A stretch of DNA of 64,000 nt, from positions 62,001-126,000 of the forward strand of contig NZ_JASISO010000014.1 of assembly GCF_030063135.1 (NCBI RefSeq), written 5' to 3'. This DNA is from Streptomyces sp. G-G2. Its GTDB lineage: Bacteria > Actinomycetota > Actinomycetes > Streptomycetales > Streptomycetaceae. A model generated the notes under the pieces. That model was given only the letters and a program-made list of their open reading frames with translations, was not told the origin of the DNA and did not search any database. Both the position numbers and the translations under genes were made by a program. How positions within the stretch are numbered: the first letter of the stretch is position 1; every line of letters begins with the position of its first letter. This document shows positions 18,415 through 30,080 of this stretch, in pieces.

Positions 18415-18428
18415 CGAACGTGGGTTCG
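18415..18428. promoter_or_regulatory. perfect LexA box in lexA-nrdR gap
   Basis: CGAACGTGGGTTCG is a perfect match to the actinobacterial CGAAC-N4-GTTCG operator. It lies 143 bases from lexA and 330 bases from nrdR, so it may serve lexA as a second site or act on an nrdR promoter. Confidence 0.75.
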
Positions 18429-18563
18429 ATCCCGCTTGCCCTGCTTACGGTACCCTTGCCGGTCGGATAGCCGCTGCCGGGATGTGCGCCCAGTGTGGCA
18501 CCGGAACGCTCCGTATCCGGCCATTGCGAGCCGCGACACGCGGAGTGGAGAAAATCCCCCGCA

Positions 18564-18579
18564 ACCCAAGATCTAGTGG
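18564..18579 (+). promoter_or_regulatory. candidate NrdR box
   Basis: ACCCAAGATCTAGTGG agrees at about 12 of 16 positions with the NrdR box pattern ACACWATATWTWGTGT as I remember it. It lies 179 bases upstream of nrdR. NrdR boxes normally come in pairs about 31 bases apart; I could not find a convincing partner. Confidence 0.35.
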
Positions 18580-18757
18580 TTGTATGGGCGCGGCCGCCCA
18601 GAGGTTGTGGTCCCCGGTCTGCCGAGGTCCTCGACATCGCATATGCTTGTGGCTGCTTCCCGAGCCCCTGACAGAGCCCTGTATCTGTTGCTGGCAGCTG
18701 CTGCGTGGGCTTTTTCGGGAGGCGATTCAGTCGTGCCGAGAAGGAGGGTTGGGAGCT

Positions 18758-19270
18758 TTGCACTGCCCCTTCTGCAGGCACCCCGACAGCCGCGTCGTCG
18801 ACAGTCGCACCACGGACGACGGGACGTCGATCCGCAGGCGCCGTCAGTGCCCGGACTGCTCTCGCCGTTTCACCACGGTCGAGACCGCGTCACTGATGGT
18901 GATCAAGCGCAGCGGCGTGACGGAGCCGTTCAGCCGCTCGAAGGTCATCTCCGGCGTCCGCAAGGCATGCCAGGGGCGACCGGTCACCGAGGACGCCCTC
19001 GCCAAACTCGGCCAGCGGGTCGAGGAGGCGCTGCGCGCCACCGGCAGTGCCGAGCTGACCACCCACGACGTGGGTCTGGCCATACTCGGCCCGTTGCAGG
19101 AGCTGGACCTGGTCGCGTACCTCCGGTTCGCGTCCGTGTACAAGGCGTTCGACACGCTTGAAGACTTCGAGACCGCCATCACGGAACTCCGTGACCGGCG
19201 GACTCACACCCAAGAGTGCGAGCCCGGTGGGACCTCCGGGGTTCCCGTGCCCGCCTCCGCCACCGACTGA
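18758..19270 (+). CDS. nrdR: ribonucleotide reductase repressor NrdR
   Basis: This 170-residue zinc-ribbon/ATP-cone regulator represses ribonucleotide reductase genes according to the dATP/ATP state. The start is TTG 18758, with AAGGAGG 10 bases upstream. TTG followed by HCPFC matches the family N-terminus, and no ATG or GTG fits. Zinc cysteines are CPFC and CPDC (residues 3-6 and about 31-34), then the ATP cone ([20 protein letters not shown]). The C-terminal tail beyond TELRDRR is about 20 residues longer than in short homologues. It is 118 bases upstream of nrdJ and probably co-transcribed. Confidence 0.95.
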   Translation: MHCPFCRHPDSRVVDSRTTDDGTSIRRRRQCPDCSRRFTTVETASLMVIKRSGVTEPFSRSKVISGVRKACQGRPVTEDALAKLGQRVEEALRATGSAELTTHDVGLAILGPLQELDLVAYLRFASVYKAFDTLEDFETAITELRDRRTHTQECEPGGTSGVPVPASATD

Positions 19271-19388
19271 CCGGGCGGCCGCGGTGCGGCCGGGTTCAGT
19301 CAGGCCACGTACGTAGATGACAGTCAAAACCGTGCCACGGAATTTCACTGGCACATGAGGGCGTTTCGCCCGTATATGGGAGGCGGCA

Positions 19389-22274
<2,886 letters not shown>

Positions 22275-22306
22275 TCGCGGTCTCGTTTGAGGTGAAGTAG
22301 CTGTTC

Positions 22307-22339
22307 AGAGCGGTGGAGCCGGCCAGGCTCCACCGCTCT
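22307..22339 (+). terminator. nrdJ terminator hairpin
   Basis: A 14-base perfect stem (AGAGCGGTGGAGCC with its complement) has a 5-base loop and lies 33 bases after the nrdJ stop codon. Confidence 0.85.
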
Positions 22340-22451
22340 CGGCGTTGTGCGACCCGAGGCCTCCGCGAGGTTCATTTATTGCTTTCCCACAAAATGATCA
22401 CCGGTTAGGCTCCCCCAGCGCGCATCGGGCGCGGACAACGGGGTGGGGTAC

Positions 22452-23144
22452 ATGAGCGGCGACGTGAACGGATCCAAGAAGGGCATGAGCGCGGGGGCGC
22501 AGACGGTGGCGGCGGTGGTCGCGGTCGGCGGGCTCCTGGCCACCTTGTGGGCGGTGGGGGAACGCTCCCAGGCGACGGCCGACGCGGGGAAGCCCGCCGT
22601 GTGCTCGCCGGTGCGCAGTGCCCCGCCGACGTCCGAGTTCGTCTCCGGGGCGCAGCTGTGCAAGGCGCTGAACCGGCCCGACCTGCCGACGCTGCTCGGT
22701 ACGCCCACCGATCAGGCGCAGAACGCGTGGGGCAGTGACGGATCGGTGGAGCATGCCGACGGCAGCAAGACCGCCACCCCCGCGGCGAACGTCGTGACGA
22801 AGGCCTACACGGTGAAGCTGACGTCGTCCTACGACCGCTTCCCGGTCGCCCAGCTGACCGGCCTCCTGGGCAGCACGGCGCAGAAGCAGACCGTACTGGG
22901 GCACCCGGCGGTCCTCTACTCGGACCGGACCATCAAGCTCCAGTTCAGCCTCGGCGGCGGGAAGAGCAGCTCCGGCCCGGGTGTCGTCACCCGCAGCCTG
23001 CTGGTCGCCAAGGACGCGAAGGACGGCGGGGGCTCCTTCGAGATCGTCCTCTGGCGTCAGGACGGACTGGTGCCGGAGGATGCTGCGGTGCTCCGGGTCG
23101 CCGAGCAGGTGCTGCCGACGGTGCCGGGCTGGAGCGCCGCGTGA
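22452..23144 (+). CDS. membrane-anchored protein of unknown function (DUF6215-like)
   Basis: This protein of about 230 residues has one N-terminal hydrophobic segment (AQTVAAVVAVGGLLATLWAVG), so it is probably anchored or secreted with most of the chain outside. I prefer ATG 22452, which has GGGGTGGGG just before it, over GTG 22443. Two cysteines (PAVCSPV and QLCKAL) could form a disulfide. The C-terminal part is beta-rich with no catalytic motif that I recognise. It resembles streptomycete proteins I recall as DUF6215; the function is unknown. Confidence 0.75.
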   Translation: MSGDVNGSKKGMSAGAQTVAAVVAVGGLLATLWAVGERSQATADAGKPAVCSPVRSAPPTSEFVSGAQLCKALNRPDLPTLLGTPTDQAQNAWGSDGSVEHADGSKTATPAANVVTKAYTVKLTSSYDRFPVAQLTGLLGSTAQKQTVLGHPAVLYSDRTIKLQFSLGGGKSSSGPGVVTRSLLVAKDAKDGGGSFEIVLWRQDGLVPEDAAVLRVAEQVLPTVPGWSAA

Positions 23145-23234
23145 GAGCGGTGCGGGTCGGTGGGAAGGGGAGCCGCGCCGATCATTGTGCGGGGGCGCAG
23201 CGTACGGGTTCCCCGGGACGGAAGTGGGGGAGTC

Positions 23235-24065
23235 ATGTGGAGCGGTGACGAACTGGACCTGGACGCGTATCTGACGCGGATCGGGTACACCGGGGAACTC
23301 GCGCCGGATCTCGACACGTTGTACGGGGTGCACCGGGCGCACACCGCCGCCATTCCCTTCGAGAGCATCGACGTCCTGCTCGGCCGCCCCGTCGAGCTGG
23401 ACATCAAGAGCATCGAGGACAAGCTCGTACACGGCAGCCGGGGAGGCTACTGCTACGAGCAGAACTCGCTGCTCGCCGCCGCCCTGGAGCGGATCGGGTT
23501 CGAGGTGGCCGGGCGCGGCGCCCGCAACCGCACCCGGGGTGATGTGCTCCTGCCGGTCACCCATGCCGTCCTCGTGGTCACGGTGGACGGTGAACCCTGG
23601 CTCTGCGACGCGGGCTTCGGCCACCAGGGGCCGCGCGAACCCGTGCCGCTGGCCCGCCCGGGCGCGGAAGTGCGCCAGGGGGAGTGGACCTACGCCGTGC
23701 GCGCCGAGGCGGACGGCGTCCTCGTCCTGACCTTCTTCCGGGAGGGTTCCTGGCGGGACCTGTACGCCTTCGGACCGCAGCCCGCCCACCCCGTCGACTA
23801 CGTCCTGATGAACCACTACAGCTCCACGCACCCCCGGTCCGCGTTCATCGGGCAGTTCGTCGCGCACCGCCCGGGAGTGCCCGGAGCCGCCCACCGGCTC
23901 TCGTTCGTCCGGGACGAGCTGACCCGGCTCCACCCCGACGGGCGGACCGAGCGGCGGCCGGTCCCGGCCGGCGAGCTGATCGCGCTGCTCGCCCGGGAGT
24001 TCGGGATCCGGCTGTCCGAGCGGGACGCCGGTGAACTGGTGCGGACGTACCGGGCCGAGTACTGA
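23235..24065 (+). CDS. arylamine N-acetyltransferase
   Basis: This 276-residue NAT family enzyme transfers acetyl from acetyl-CoA to arylamines, hydrazines or, in some actinomycetes, acts as an amide synthase. The Cys-His-Asp triad is readable: Cys73 in RGGYCYEQN, His110 in VTHAVLVV and Asp125 in CDAGFG. ATG 23235 follows GTGGGGGAG; an upstream in-frame start at 23160 would add an unrelated 25 residues. The gene stands alone, so a general detoxifying role is more likely than a rifamycin-type amide synthase. Confidence 0.92.
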   Translation: MWSGDELDLDAYLTRIGYTGELAPDLDTLYGVHRAHTAAIPFESIDVLLGRPVELDIKSIEDKLVHGSRGGYCYEQNSLLAAALERIGFEVAGRGARNRTRGDVLLPVTHAVLVVTVDGEPWLCDAGFGHQGPREPVPLARPGAEVRQGEWTYAVRAEADGVLVLTFFREGSWRDLYAFGPQPAHPVDYVLMNHYSSTHPRSAFIGQFVAHRPGVPGAAHRLSFVRDELTRLHPDGRTERRPVPAGELIALLAREFGIRLSERDAGELVRTYRAEY

Positions 24066-24086
24066 CCGGGGCCGCGCCGGGCACCG

Positions 24087-24092
24087 TACGAT
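24087..24092 (+). promoter_or_regulatory. -10 element of likely leaderless transcript
   Basis: TACGAT lies 6 bases before the GTG at 24099. Transcription would then begin at the start codon, and no Shine-Dalgarno site is visible. Confidence 0.5.
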
Positions 24093-24098
24093 GGCGCA

Positions 24099-24704
24099 GT
24101 GCTGGTCAAGTGGATTCGCTGCACGGTGACGGACCGACGCGGGTTCGAGCGGGGGCAGCGCAAATGGGCGGGGCTGCCCGGTGAACCGGGATTTCGGGGG
24201 CAGGGCGGCGGCTGGAGCCGGGGCCGGCAAGGCGTCGCGCACGTCTTCGCGTTCTGGGAGAGCCGGTCCTTCTACGACTCCTTCATGGCGCGTTCGCACG
24301 ACCGGCTGGCCGCCGCCCAGCACGGCACGTTCACGAACCCGCGGGTCACCCTCTTCGATCACCGCTTCGATGTGAAGACCGGGTTCGAGCCGAGGTTCAC
24401 CGACGCCGACGTGGTGCGGGTCGCGCACTGCCGGGTGCGGGAGGGCCGGGTCGACCACTTCGCGCTGATGCAGGAGAAGGTGTGGAATCCGGCCATGGCG
24501 GGCTCACCCGGAATGCTGCGCGGGCTCTTCGGCGAGGCCCCCGGCCGGGAGTTCCTGGTGCTGTCCATGTGGCACGCGGCGGCCGAACACGGCAAGTACC
24601 GCCAGGAACGCGTCGAGCGGCTCACCCTGCGCGCGCAGACCGAGGCCGACGTCGAGGCCCTGACCGGGGACGTCGTCGACCTGGAACCCTCCTGGACGGT
24701 CTGA
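24099..24704 (+). CDS. DUF4937-like protein of unknown function
   Basis: This 201-residue soluble protein begins MLVKWIRCTV, like the YdbC/DUF4937 proteins, and looks like two tandem dimeric alpha-beta barrel (ABM-like) halves: residues about 1-95 with HVFAFWESRSFYDSFMA, then about 105-195 with EFLVLSMWHAAAEHGKY. The halves share a short strand-helix pattern typical of monooxygenase-like barrels, but no cofactor site is obvious. GTG 24099 has no ribosome binding site and is probably leaderless. Function unknown. Confidence 0.7.
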   Translation: MLVKWIRCTVTDRRGFERGQRKWAGLPGEPGFRGQGGGWSRGRQGVAHVFAFWESRSFYDSFMARSHDRLAAAQHGTFTNPRVTLFDHRFDVKTGFEPRFTDADVVRVAHCRVREGRVDHFALMQEKVWNPAMAGSPGMLRGLFGEAPGREFLVLSMWHAAAEHGKYRQERVERLTLRAQTEADVEALTGDVVDLEPSWTV

Positions 24705-24765
24705 GCGCGTGGCCGTGTAGTCGTGTGGTCGTGCGGCCTGTGACCGTGCGGTCGAGCGGCCTTGG

Positions 24766-24789
24766 CGTGTGACCGTGTGACCGTGTGAT
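24766..24789 (+). repeat. three 8-bp tandem repeats
   Basis: CGTGTGAC is repeated three times (last copy ends in T), within a wider GTG/CGTG-rich stretch 24710-24790. Upstream of the histidine phosphatase; significance unclear. Confidence 0.6.
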
Positions 24790-24869
24790 CTCAGGAATGT
24801 CGCCATGACCACACGCGTTGACGGCGCGCTCCGTTCGTCGGGCGGCGGTGGCCGGATTAGGGTCGTGGG

Positions 24870-25529
24870 ATGGCACGACCGCGGCGCATCGTCCTCGTCC
24901 GGCACGGGGAATCTGAGGGCAATGCCGACGACTCGGTGTACGAGAGGGAGCCCGACCATGCCCTGCGGATGACCCGCACCGGGCACGAGCAGGCCGCCGA
25001 GACCGGCGTACGGCTGCGGGCCCTCTTCGGCGACGAGCCCGTCAGCGCGTACCTCTCGCCCTACCGGCGGACCCTGCAGACCTTCCGCGACCTGCGGCTC
25101 GACCCGGCCCGGGTGCGGCTGCGCGAGGAGCCGAGGCTGCGCGAGCAGGACTGGGGCAACTGGCAGGACCGTGACGACGTACGGCTCCAGAAGGCCTACC
25201 GGGACGCGTACGGCCACTTCTTCTACCGCTTCGCGCAGGGCGAGTCGGGGGCCGACGTCTACGACCGGGTCGGATCGTTCCTGGAGAGCCTCTACCGCAG
25301 TTTCGAGGCCCCGGACCATCCGCCGAACGTGTTGCTGGTGACGCACGGGCTGACCATGCGGCTGTTCTGCATGCGCTGGTTCCACTGGTCGGTGGCCGAA
25401 TTCGAGTGCCTGTCCAACCCCCCGAACGGGGACTTCCGGGTGCTGCGGCTCGGGGACGACGGCCGCTACCGGATGGACCGCCCATTTGAACGCTGGACCA
25501 CACCCGAGCCCTACGACCTGGACGGCTAG
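24870..25529 (+). CDS. histidine phosphatase family protein
   Basis: This 219-residue phosphoglycerate mutase-like phosphatase has the catalytic histidine in VRHGESEGN (residues about 10-18), the acid region LREEPRLREQDWGNWQ and the second histidine in LLVTHGLTMRLF. These are hallmarks of a phosphatase rather than a mutase. The substrate is not evident. ATG 24870 has TAGGGT as a -10 element only 6 bases upstream, so the transcript is probably leaderless. The stop codon overlaps the likely -10 of the next gene. Confidence 0.88.
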   Translation: MARPRRIVLVRHGESEGNADDSVYEREPDHALRMTRTGHEQAAETGVRLRALFGDEPVSAYLSPYRRTLQTFRDLRLDPARVRLREEPRLREQDWGNWQDRDDVRLQKAYRDAYGHFFYRFAQGESGADVYDRVGSFLESLYRSFEAPDHPPNVLLVTHGLTMRLFCMRWFHWSVAEFECLSNPPNGDFRVLRLGDDGRYRMDRPFERWTTPEPYDLDG

Positions 25530-25540
25530 AGTTGCCCGCG

Positions 25541-26452
25541 ATGACCCCTGAACCCGCTTTCGACCGGCGCTACGCACGCGCCTTGGCCAGCCTCCGAGGG
25601 CTGGCGCTGGGTGACGCGCTGGGCTCCCAGTTCTTCGTCCCCGTGAACTACCCGCTGCTCAAGCGGCGGGAGCTGCCGCCCGGACCCTGGCAGTGGACCG
25701 ACGACACCGAGATGGCCTGCTCGGTCGCCGCAGTCCTCGCCGACCACGGGCGCGTCGACCAGGACGCGCTGGCCCGCTCCTTCGCGCACCACCACGACTT
25801 CGACCGCGGCTACGGTCCCGCCGTCAACCGCATGCTGCGCCTCGTGCGCGAGGGTCAGGACTGGCGTGAGCTGGCCTCCGCCCTGTTCAACGGCCAGGGC
25901 TCCTGGGGCAACGGCGCCGCGATGCGCATCGCCCCCCTCGGCGCCTGGTACGCCGACGACCCCGAGCAGGCCACCCACCAGGCGGAGATCTCCGCCTACA
26001 CCACCCATCAGCACCGCGAGGCCGTCTGCGGGGCCATGGCGGTGGCCGCGGCGGCCGCCCTGGCAGCGGCTCCGGCCGGTCCGCCGACGCCCGCGCAACT
26101 CCTGGACGGGGTGATCGCACTGGTTCCGCGCAGTGCGGTCGGCGCCGGGCTGCGCCGCGCGCGGGACATGCTCGACTACGCCGACGCGACCACGGTCGCG
26201 GCGGTACTGGGCTGCGGACGGCGCACCAGCGCCCACGACACGGTTCCGTTCGCCCTGTGGTCGGCGGCCCGCTCGCTGACCGATTTCGAGCAGGCCTTCT
26301 GGACCACCGCGCAGGTCGGCGGGGACGTGGACACGACCTGCGCCATCGTCGGCGGGGTGCTCGGCGCGCGCGGCGACGAGGTACTGCCTGCCGCCTGGCT
26401 GGCCCAGACGGAGGCGCTGCCCGCATGGCTCCCGGAGGCCGCCGCCCGCTGA
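25541..26452 (+). CDS. ADP-ribosylglycohydrolase (DraG-like)
   Basis: This 303-residue member of the ADP-ribosyl-hydrolase family would remove ADP-ribose from proteins or related substrates with two magnesium ions. Metal ligands are visible as WTDDTEMA near the N-terminus and GGDVDTTCAIVGGVLGAR near the C-terminus, with LGDALGSQF in the first helix. ATG 25541 is chosen over an in-frame TTG at 25532. TAGAGT (25527-25532), which overlaps the preceding stop codon, is a good -10 at leaderless spacing. No partner ADP-ribosyltransferase is nearby. Confidence 0.9.
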   Translation: MTPEPAFDRRYARALASLRGLALGDALGSQFFVPVNYPLLKRRELPPGPWQWTDDTEMACSVAAVLADHGRVDQDALARSFAHHHDFDRGYGPAVNRMLRLVREGQDWRELASALFNGQGSWGNGAAMRIAPLGAWYADDPEQATHQAEISAYTTHQHREAVCGAMAVAAAAALAAAPAGPPTPAQLLDGVIALVPRSAVGAGLRRARDMLDYADATTVAAVLGCGRRTSAHDTVPFALWSAARSLTDFEQAFWTTAQVGGDVDTTCAIVGGVLGARGDEVLPAAWLAQTEALPAWLPEAAAR

Positions 26453-26565
26453 CTGCCGCACGCCGCCGTTCGCTGCCTCGCGGCGCCAGGACCACAGGCG
26501 GCGTCGAGCCGCTCGGTTTGTCACGGTCCTGCCACAGGCAACCCTGCGATCGGTCGACGTCGCAC

Positions 26566-26584
26566 GTCAGAGGCCTACTCTGAC
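26566..26584. promoter_or_regulatory. inverted repeat upstream of membrane protein
   Basis: GTCAGAG, 5 bases, CTCTGAC forms a perfect 7-base inverted repeat, 57 bases before ATG 26641. It overlaps a CCTACTCTGACC promoter-like segment and could be an operator. Confidence 0.4.
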
Positions 26585-26640
26585 CCCTCTGCCGCCCCCG
26601 CCCAGTGATGGGGAGGGGCGGTTGCACGGGAGGGGAACCC

Positions 26641-28356
26641 ATGACGGAGAACACCGCCGACCACGCTGAGGGGGCGGGCCGGACCGACGGGACCGTGTCC
26701 GGGTCCGGGTCAGCGGGCGCGACGCCGCCGACGACCGGGCCGGCGGCCGCCGCGCAACCGCCGCCGCAGTGGACGGTGGAGCAGGCCCGGCAGGCGCAGC
26801 ACTGGCAGCGAACGCAGTACTGGCAGGCGCAGCAGGCCGAGCGGACGGCCCGGAAACAGGCCAGGAACCGCGGCTGGGCCGCCGCGTTGCGGCCCGCCGA
26901 GCTCGCGCCGATCCGCACCGGCACCCTCGTCGCCGCCCTGGCGGCCGGCCTCGCCGCCTCGCTGCTGCTCGGCGACGGAATCGGGCCGGGGCTGCTGATC
27001 GCCGCCGTGCCCGCCGTCGCCGCCGCGTACGTCGCCGCGCGCGCCGCGGGGCGCGGGCCGCGGCCCTGGACGCTGGTGTGGGCGGTCGGTTGCCTCGCGC
27101 TGCTCGTCATACCGGCCCTGCGGGAATCCGCGTGGCCCGTGACGCTCGCGGTCCTGGCCGCGATCGGGCTCGCCGCCCTCGCGCTCTTCGGCAGCAGGAC
27201 CTGGCCCGGCGTGCTGCTCAGCCCGCTCGGCTTCTTCGAAGCGGTGCCCGCCGGACTGCGGTGGGCCTGGCGGGGACTGCTGGCCCACCGGAGCGGGAAC
27301 CGCCGGAACTGGTGGCCCGTTATCAAGGCGGGGGCGGTGGGAATAGCCCTGCTGATGGTCTTCGGGACCCTGTTCGCGTCCGCCGACGCCGCCTTCGCCG
27401 AGGTGCTCGGTGAGCTGGTGCCCGAGGCGTCATCCGTCTCGGACGGCCCGGTTCGGGTACTGCTGTTCGTGCTGGGCGTGGCCGTGGCACTCGCGGCCGC
27501 GCGGGCCGCCGGAGCCCCGCTGCGCTGGGACCGGGTCGCGGTGGCCCCCGGGAAGCCCCGGTCCCGGGTTGAGTGGGCGATTCCGCTGGTGCTGCTCGAC
27601 CTGCTCTTCGCCGGGTTCATCGCCGTACAGCTCGCCGTCCTGTTCGGCGGGTACGACAAGGTGATGGAGCGCACCGGCCTGACCCCGGCCGAGTACGCCC
27701 GGCAGGGGTTCTGGCAGCTGCTGTGGGCCACGGTGCTCACCCTCGCCGTGATCGGGTTCGCCCTGCGCTGGGCCCCGCGCTCCGGGCCGGGGGACAAGAG
27801 GCTCGTGCGCGGAGTCCTGGGTGCGCTGTGCCTGCTCACGCTGGTTGTGGTCGCCTCGGCGGTACGCCGTATGGATTTCTACGTGGACGCGTACGGGCTG
27901 ACCCGGCTGCGGGTGTCGGTGGTCACGATGGAGCTCTGGCTCGGGCTGGTGATCGTACTGATCATCGCTGCGGGGGTCTTCGGCGCGAAGTGGCTCCCGA
28001 GAGCCGTGGCGGCGAGTGCGGCGGTCACGGTCCTGGCCTTCGGTCTGCTGTCGCCGGACGCGATGATCGCGGAGAAGAACGTGAGCCGTTTCACGGAGTC
28101 CGCGAAGATCGACCTCGCGTACCTCCAGTCGCTGTCCGCGGACGCGGTACCCGCCCTGGAACGGCTGCCCGAGCCGCAGCGTTCCTGCGCGCTGCGCGGT
28201 ATCAACGACGACCTGGCGGACGCGGGCGAGGTCCCCTGGTACGCGATGAGCCTGGGCGACCGCCGGGCCCGGGAGATCCTGCGGGACCGCCCGGTGACCG
28301 GCTCGTTCGAGGAGTGCGCGCGCCTCGGGAGCTTCCCGTCCCGTTCCGGGGGCTGA
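26641..28356 (+). CDS. polytopic membrane protein, DUF4173/DUF4153 type
   Basis: This 571-residue integral membrane protein has a hydrophilic N-terminus rich in Ala, Gln and Arg (about 1-95, including QARQAQHWQRTQYWQAQQ), then about ten hydrophobic segments up to residue 480, and a soluble C-terminal tail with EKNVSRFTESAKIDLAYLQS. That tail signature and the ARQGFWQLLW loop are typical of DUF4173 proteins. ATG 26641 follows GGGAGGGG. Function unknown; some relatives sit beside sensor kinases, but none is present here. Confidence 0.75.
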   Translation: MTENTADHAEGAGRTDGTVSGSGSAGATPPTTGPAAAAQPPPQWTVEQARQAQHWQRTQYWQAQQAERTARKQARNRGWAAALRPAELAPIRTGTLVAALAAGLAASLLLGDGIGPGLLIAAVPAVAAAYVAARAAGRGPRPWTLVWAVGCLALLVIPALRESAWPVTLAVLAAIGLAALALFGSRTWPGVLLSPLGFFEAVPAGLRWAWRGLLAHRSGNRRNWWPVIKAGAVGIALLMVFGTLFASADAAFAEVLGELVPEASSVSDGPVRVLLFVLGVAVALAAARAAGAPLRWDRVAVAPGKPRSRVEWAIPLVLLDLLFAGFIAVQLAVLFGGYDKVMERTGLTPAEYARQGFWQLLWATVLTLAVIGFALRWAPRSGPGDKRLVRGVLGALCLLTLVVVASAVRRMDFYVDAYGLTRLRVSVVTMELWLGLVIVLIIAAGVFGAKWLPRAVAASAAVTVLAFGLLSPDAMIAEKNVSRFTESAKIDLAYLQSLSADAVPALERLPEPQRSCALRGINDDLADAGEVPWYAMSLGDRRAREILRDRPVTGSFEECARLGSFPSRSGG

Positions 28357-28375
28357 GCGGCGGGCCGTTGACCTT

Positions 28376-28412
28376 CCGGGGGACCGTACGGGATGTCCGC
28401 ACGGTCCCCCGG
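28376..28412. terminator. bidirectional terminator hairpin
   Basis: A 12-base perfect stem (CCGGGGGACCGT) with a 13-base loop lies between the convergent membrane protein and MFS genes. Confidence 0.8.
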
Positions 28413-28458
28413 CTGCCCGTCGCGGGTGCCCGGTGCCCGATGCCCGGTGCCCCGCGGC

Positions 28459-30012
28459 TCAGGCCGCCGGACCGGCCGTCGCGGCCGTGCCGTTGAGGGC
28501 TTCCAGGTCGCTCGTGCGGACCCGGACCACCAATGTCGCGGTGAGTACCGCCAGGACCGCCATGCCCACGGCGGCGATGAAGGCGGTGGAAATGCCCTGG
28601 GCCAGAACGGCGTGTCCCCAGACCCCGGGAAGGCGCCCGGTCTCCTTGAACGCGGCCAGCTGACCGGGGTCGGCGTGGGCCAGGAAGTCCGGGACCTGCT
28701 CCTTCGCCTCGGTACGGCTGGCGGTGCCGAAGACAGTGACCAGAATGGACAGACCGAGCGAACCGCCCACCTGCTGGCTGGCGTTCAGCAGCCCGGACGC
28801 CGCGCCCGCCTCCTTGGGCGCCACCCCGGAAACCGCGGTGAGGGTGAGGGTGACGAAGTTGAGGCCCATGCCGAAACCGAAGAGCAGCATCGGGCCGAGT
28901 ACGCCGGAGACGTACGAGGAGTCGGTACGGATGAAGGTCAGCCAGGTCAGCCCGGAGCCGACCAGCGTGGAGCCGATGACCATGAACGGCTTGGGTCCGA
29001 AGCGCGGCAGGAAGCGCTGGGAGAGTCCGGCGGCGGTGACGATCGCGACCGTCACCGGCAGGAAGGCGAATCCGGATCTGATCGGGGAGAAGCCCAGGAC
29101 GTTCTGGACGAACTGGACGATGAAGAAGAACATGCCGAACATCGCCGCGGCGAGGCTGAGCATGATCACGTAGGTGCCCGCGCGGTTGCGGTCGGCGAAC
29201 ATCCGCAGCGGGGTGATCGGTTCGCGCGCCCGGGACTCGACGAGGGCGAACAGCGCGAGCAGGACCACGGCGGCGCCGAAGGAGCCGAGGGTCAGGCCGT
29301 CGCGCCAGCCGTCCTCCGAGGCCCGGATGAACCCGTAGACGAGCGAGGCCATGCCTCCGGTGGAGGTGAGCGCGCCCGCGAGGTCGAAGCGGCCGGGGTG
29401 GCGCTCGGACTCGTTGATGTACAGCGGGGCGAGGACGGCGATGAGCACGCCGATCGGCACGTTGACGAAGAGCACCCAGCGCCAGTTGAGCCACTCCGTC
29501 AGCATGCCGCCGGTCAGCAGGCCGATGGCGCCGCCACCGGCGGAGACGGCGGCGAACACCCCGAAGGCCCGGTTGCGCGCGGGGCCCTCGGCGAAGGTGG
29601 TGGTGATCAGGGCGAGCGCGGTGGGGGAGGCGATGGCGCCGCCGACCCCCTGCAGGGCGCGGGCGGCGAGCAGGTGCCACGGCTCCTGGGCGAATCCGCC
29701 GAGCAGCGAGGCCAGGGTGAAGAGCAGGATTCCGGCCATGAACACCCGGCGGCGGCCCAGGATGTCTCCGGCCCGGCCGCCGAGCAGCAGCAGGCCGCCG
29801 AAGGTCAGGGTGTAGGCGCTCAGCACCCAGGAGAGATCCGTGGTGGAGAAGTCCAGGGCGGTCTGGATGTGCGGGAGCGCGATGTTCACGATGGTGGCGT
29901 CGAGGACCACCATGAGCTGGCAGGCGGCGATGACGGCGAGCGCCACTCCGGGGCTTCCCTGGCGCCGGGCGGCGCCCGGTATCCGAGGCTTGGCGAGTTG
30001 CGGACTTGTCAC
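28459..30012 (-). CDS. DHA2 family MFS multidrug efflux transporter
   Basis: This 517-residue proton-driven exporter has the 14-helix DHA2 (EmrB/QacA) layout. It starts at GTG 30012 with GGGGGGATC upstream. Motif D1-like LDATIVNIALPHIQ in helix 1, motif A GGRAGDILGRRR and antiporter motif C (VSAGGGAIGLLTGGML) identify drug export. The gene is divergent from the TetR regulator at 30154. Two palindromes with the same AGTGAACG half-site lie between them, one only 23 bases from this start codon, so repression by that TetR is likely. Substrate unknown. Confidence 0.92.
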   Translation of the reverse strand: MTSPQLAKPRIPGAARRQGSPGVALAVIAACQLMVVLDATIVNIALPHIQTALDFSTTDLSWVLSAYTLTFGGLLLLGGRAGDILGRRRVFMAGILLFTLASLLGGFAQEPWHLLAARALQGVGGAIASPTALALITTTFAEGPARNRAFGVFAAVSAGGGAIGLLTGGMLTEWLNWRWVLFVNVPIGVLIAVLAPLYINESERHPGRFDLAGALTSTGGMASLVYGFIRASEDGWRDGLTLGSFGAAVVLLALFALVESRAREPITPLRMFADRNRAGTYVIMLSLAAAMFGMFFFIVQFVQNVLGFSPIRSGFAFLPVTVAIVTAAGLSQRFLPRFGPKPFMVIGSTLVGSGLTWLTFIRTDSSYVSGVLGPMLLFGFGMGLNFVTLTLTAVSGVAPKEAGAASGLLNASQQVGGSLGLSILVTVFGTASRTEAKEQVPDFLAHADPGQLAAFKETGRLPGVWGHAVLAQGISTAFIAAVGMAVLAVLTATLVVRVRTSDLEALNGTAATAGPAA

Positions 30013-30035
30013 TGAGGATCCCCCCAAAGTGAAAT

Positions 30036-30055
30036 AGTGAACGCATTCGTTCACT
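30036..30055. promoter_or_regulatory. TetR operator 1
   Basis: AGTGAACGCATTCGTTCACT has perfect 8-base arms. It lies 23 bases upstream of the efflux gene start. It shares half-sites with 30081-30104. Confidence 0.85.
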
Positions 30056-30080
30056 GCGGGTCCACGGTAGGAGCCGCGAT

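Noticed and set aside
18411..18440. tRNA T-arm-like GGTTCGATCCC
   Set aside because: No acceptor stem, D arm or anticodon arm can be built around it; the sequence is explained by the LexA box.
18273..18757. cobalamin riboswitch ahead of nrdRJ
   Set aside because: I could not find the conserved B12-box core; a class II reductase uses B12 and would not be expected to be repressed by it.
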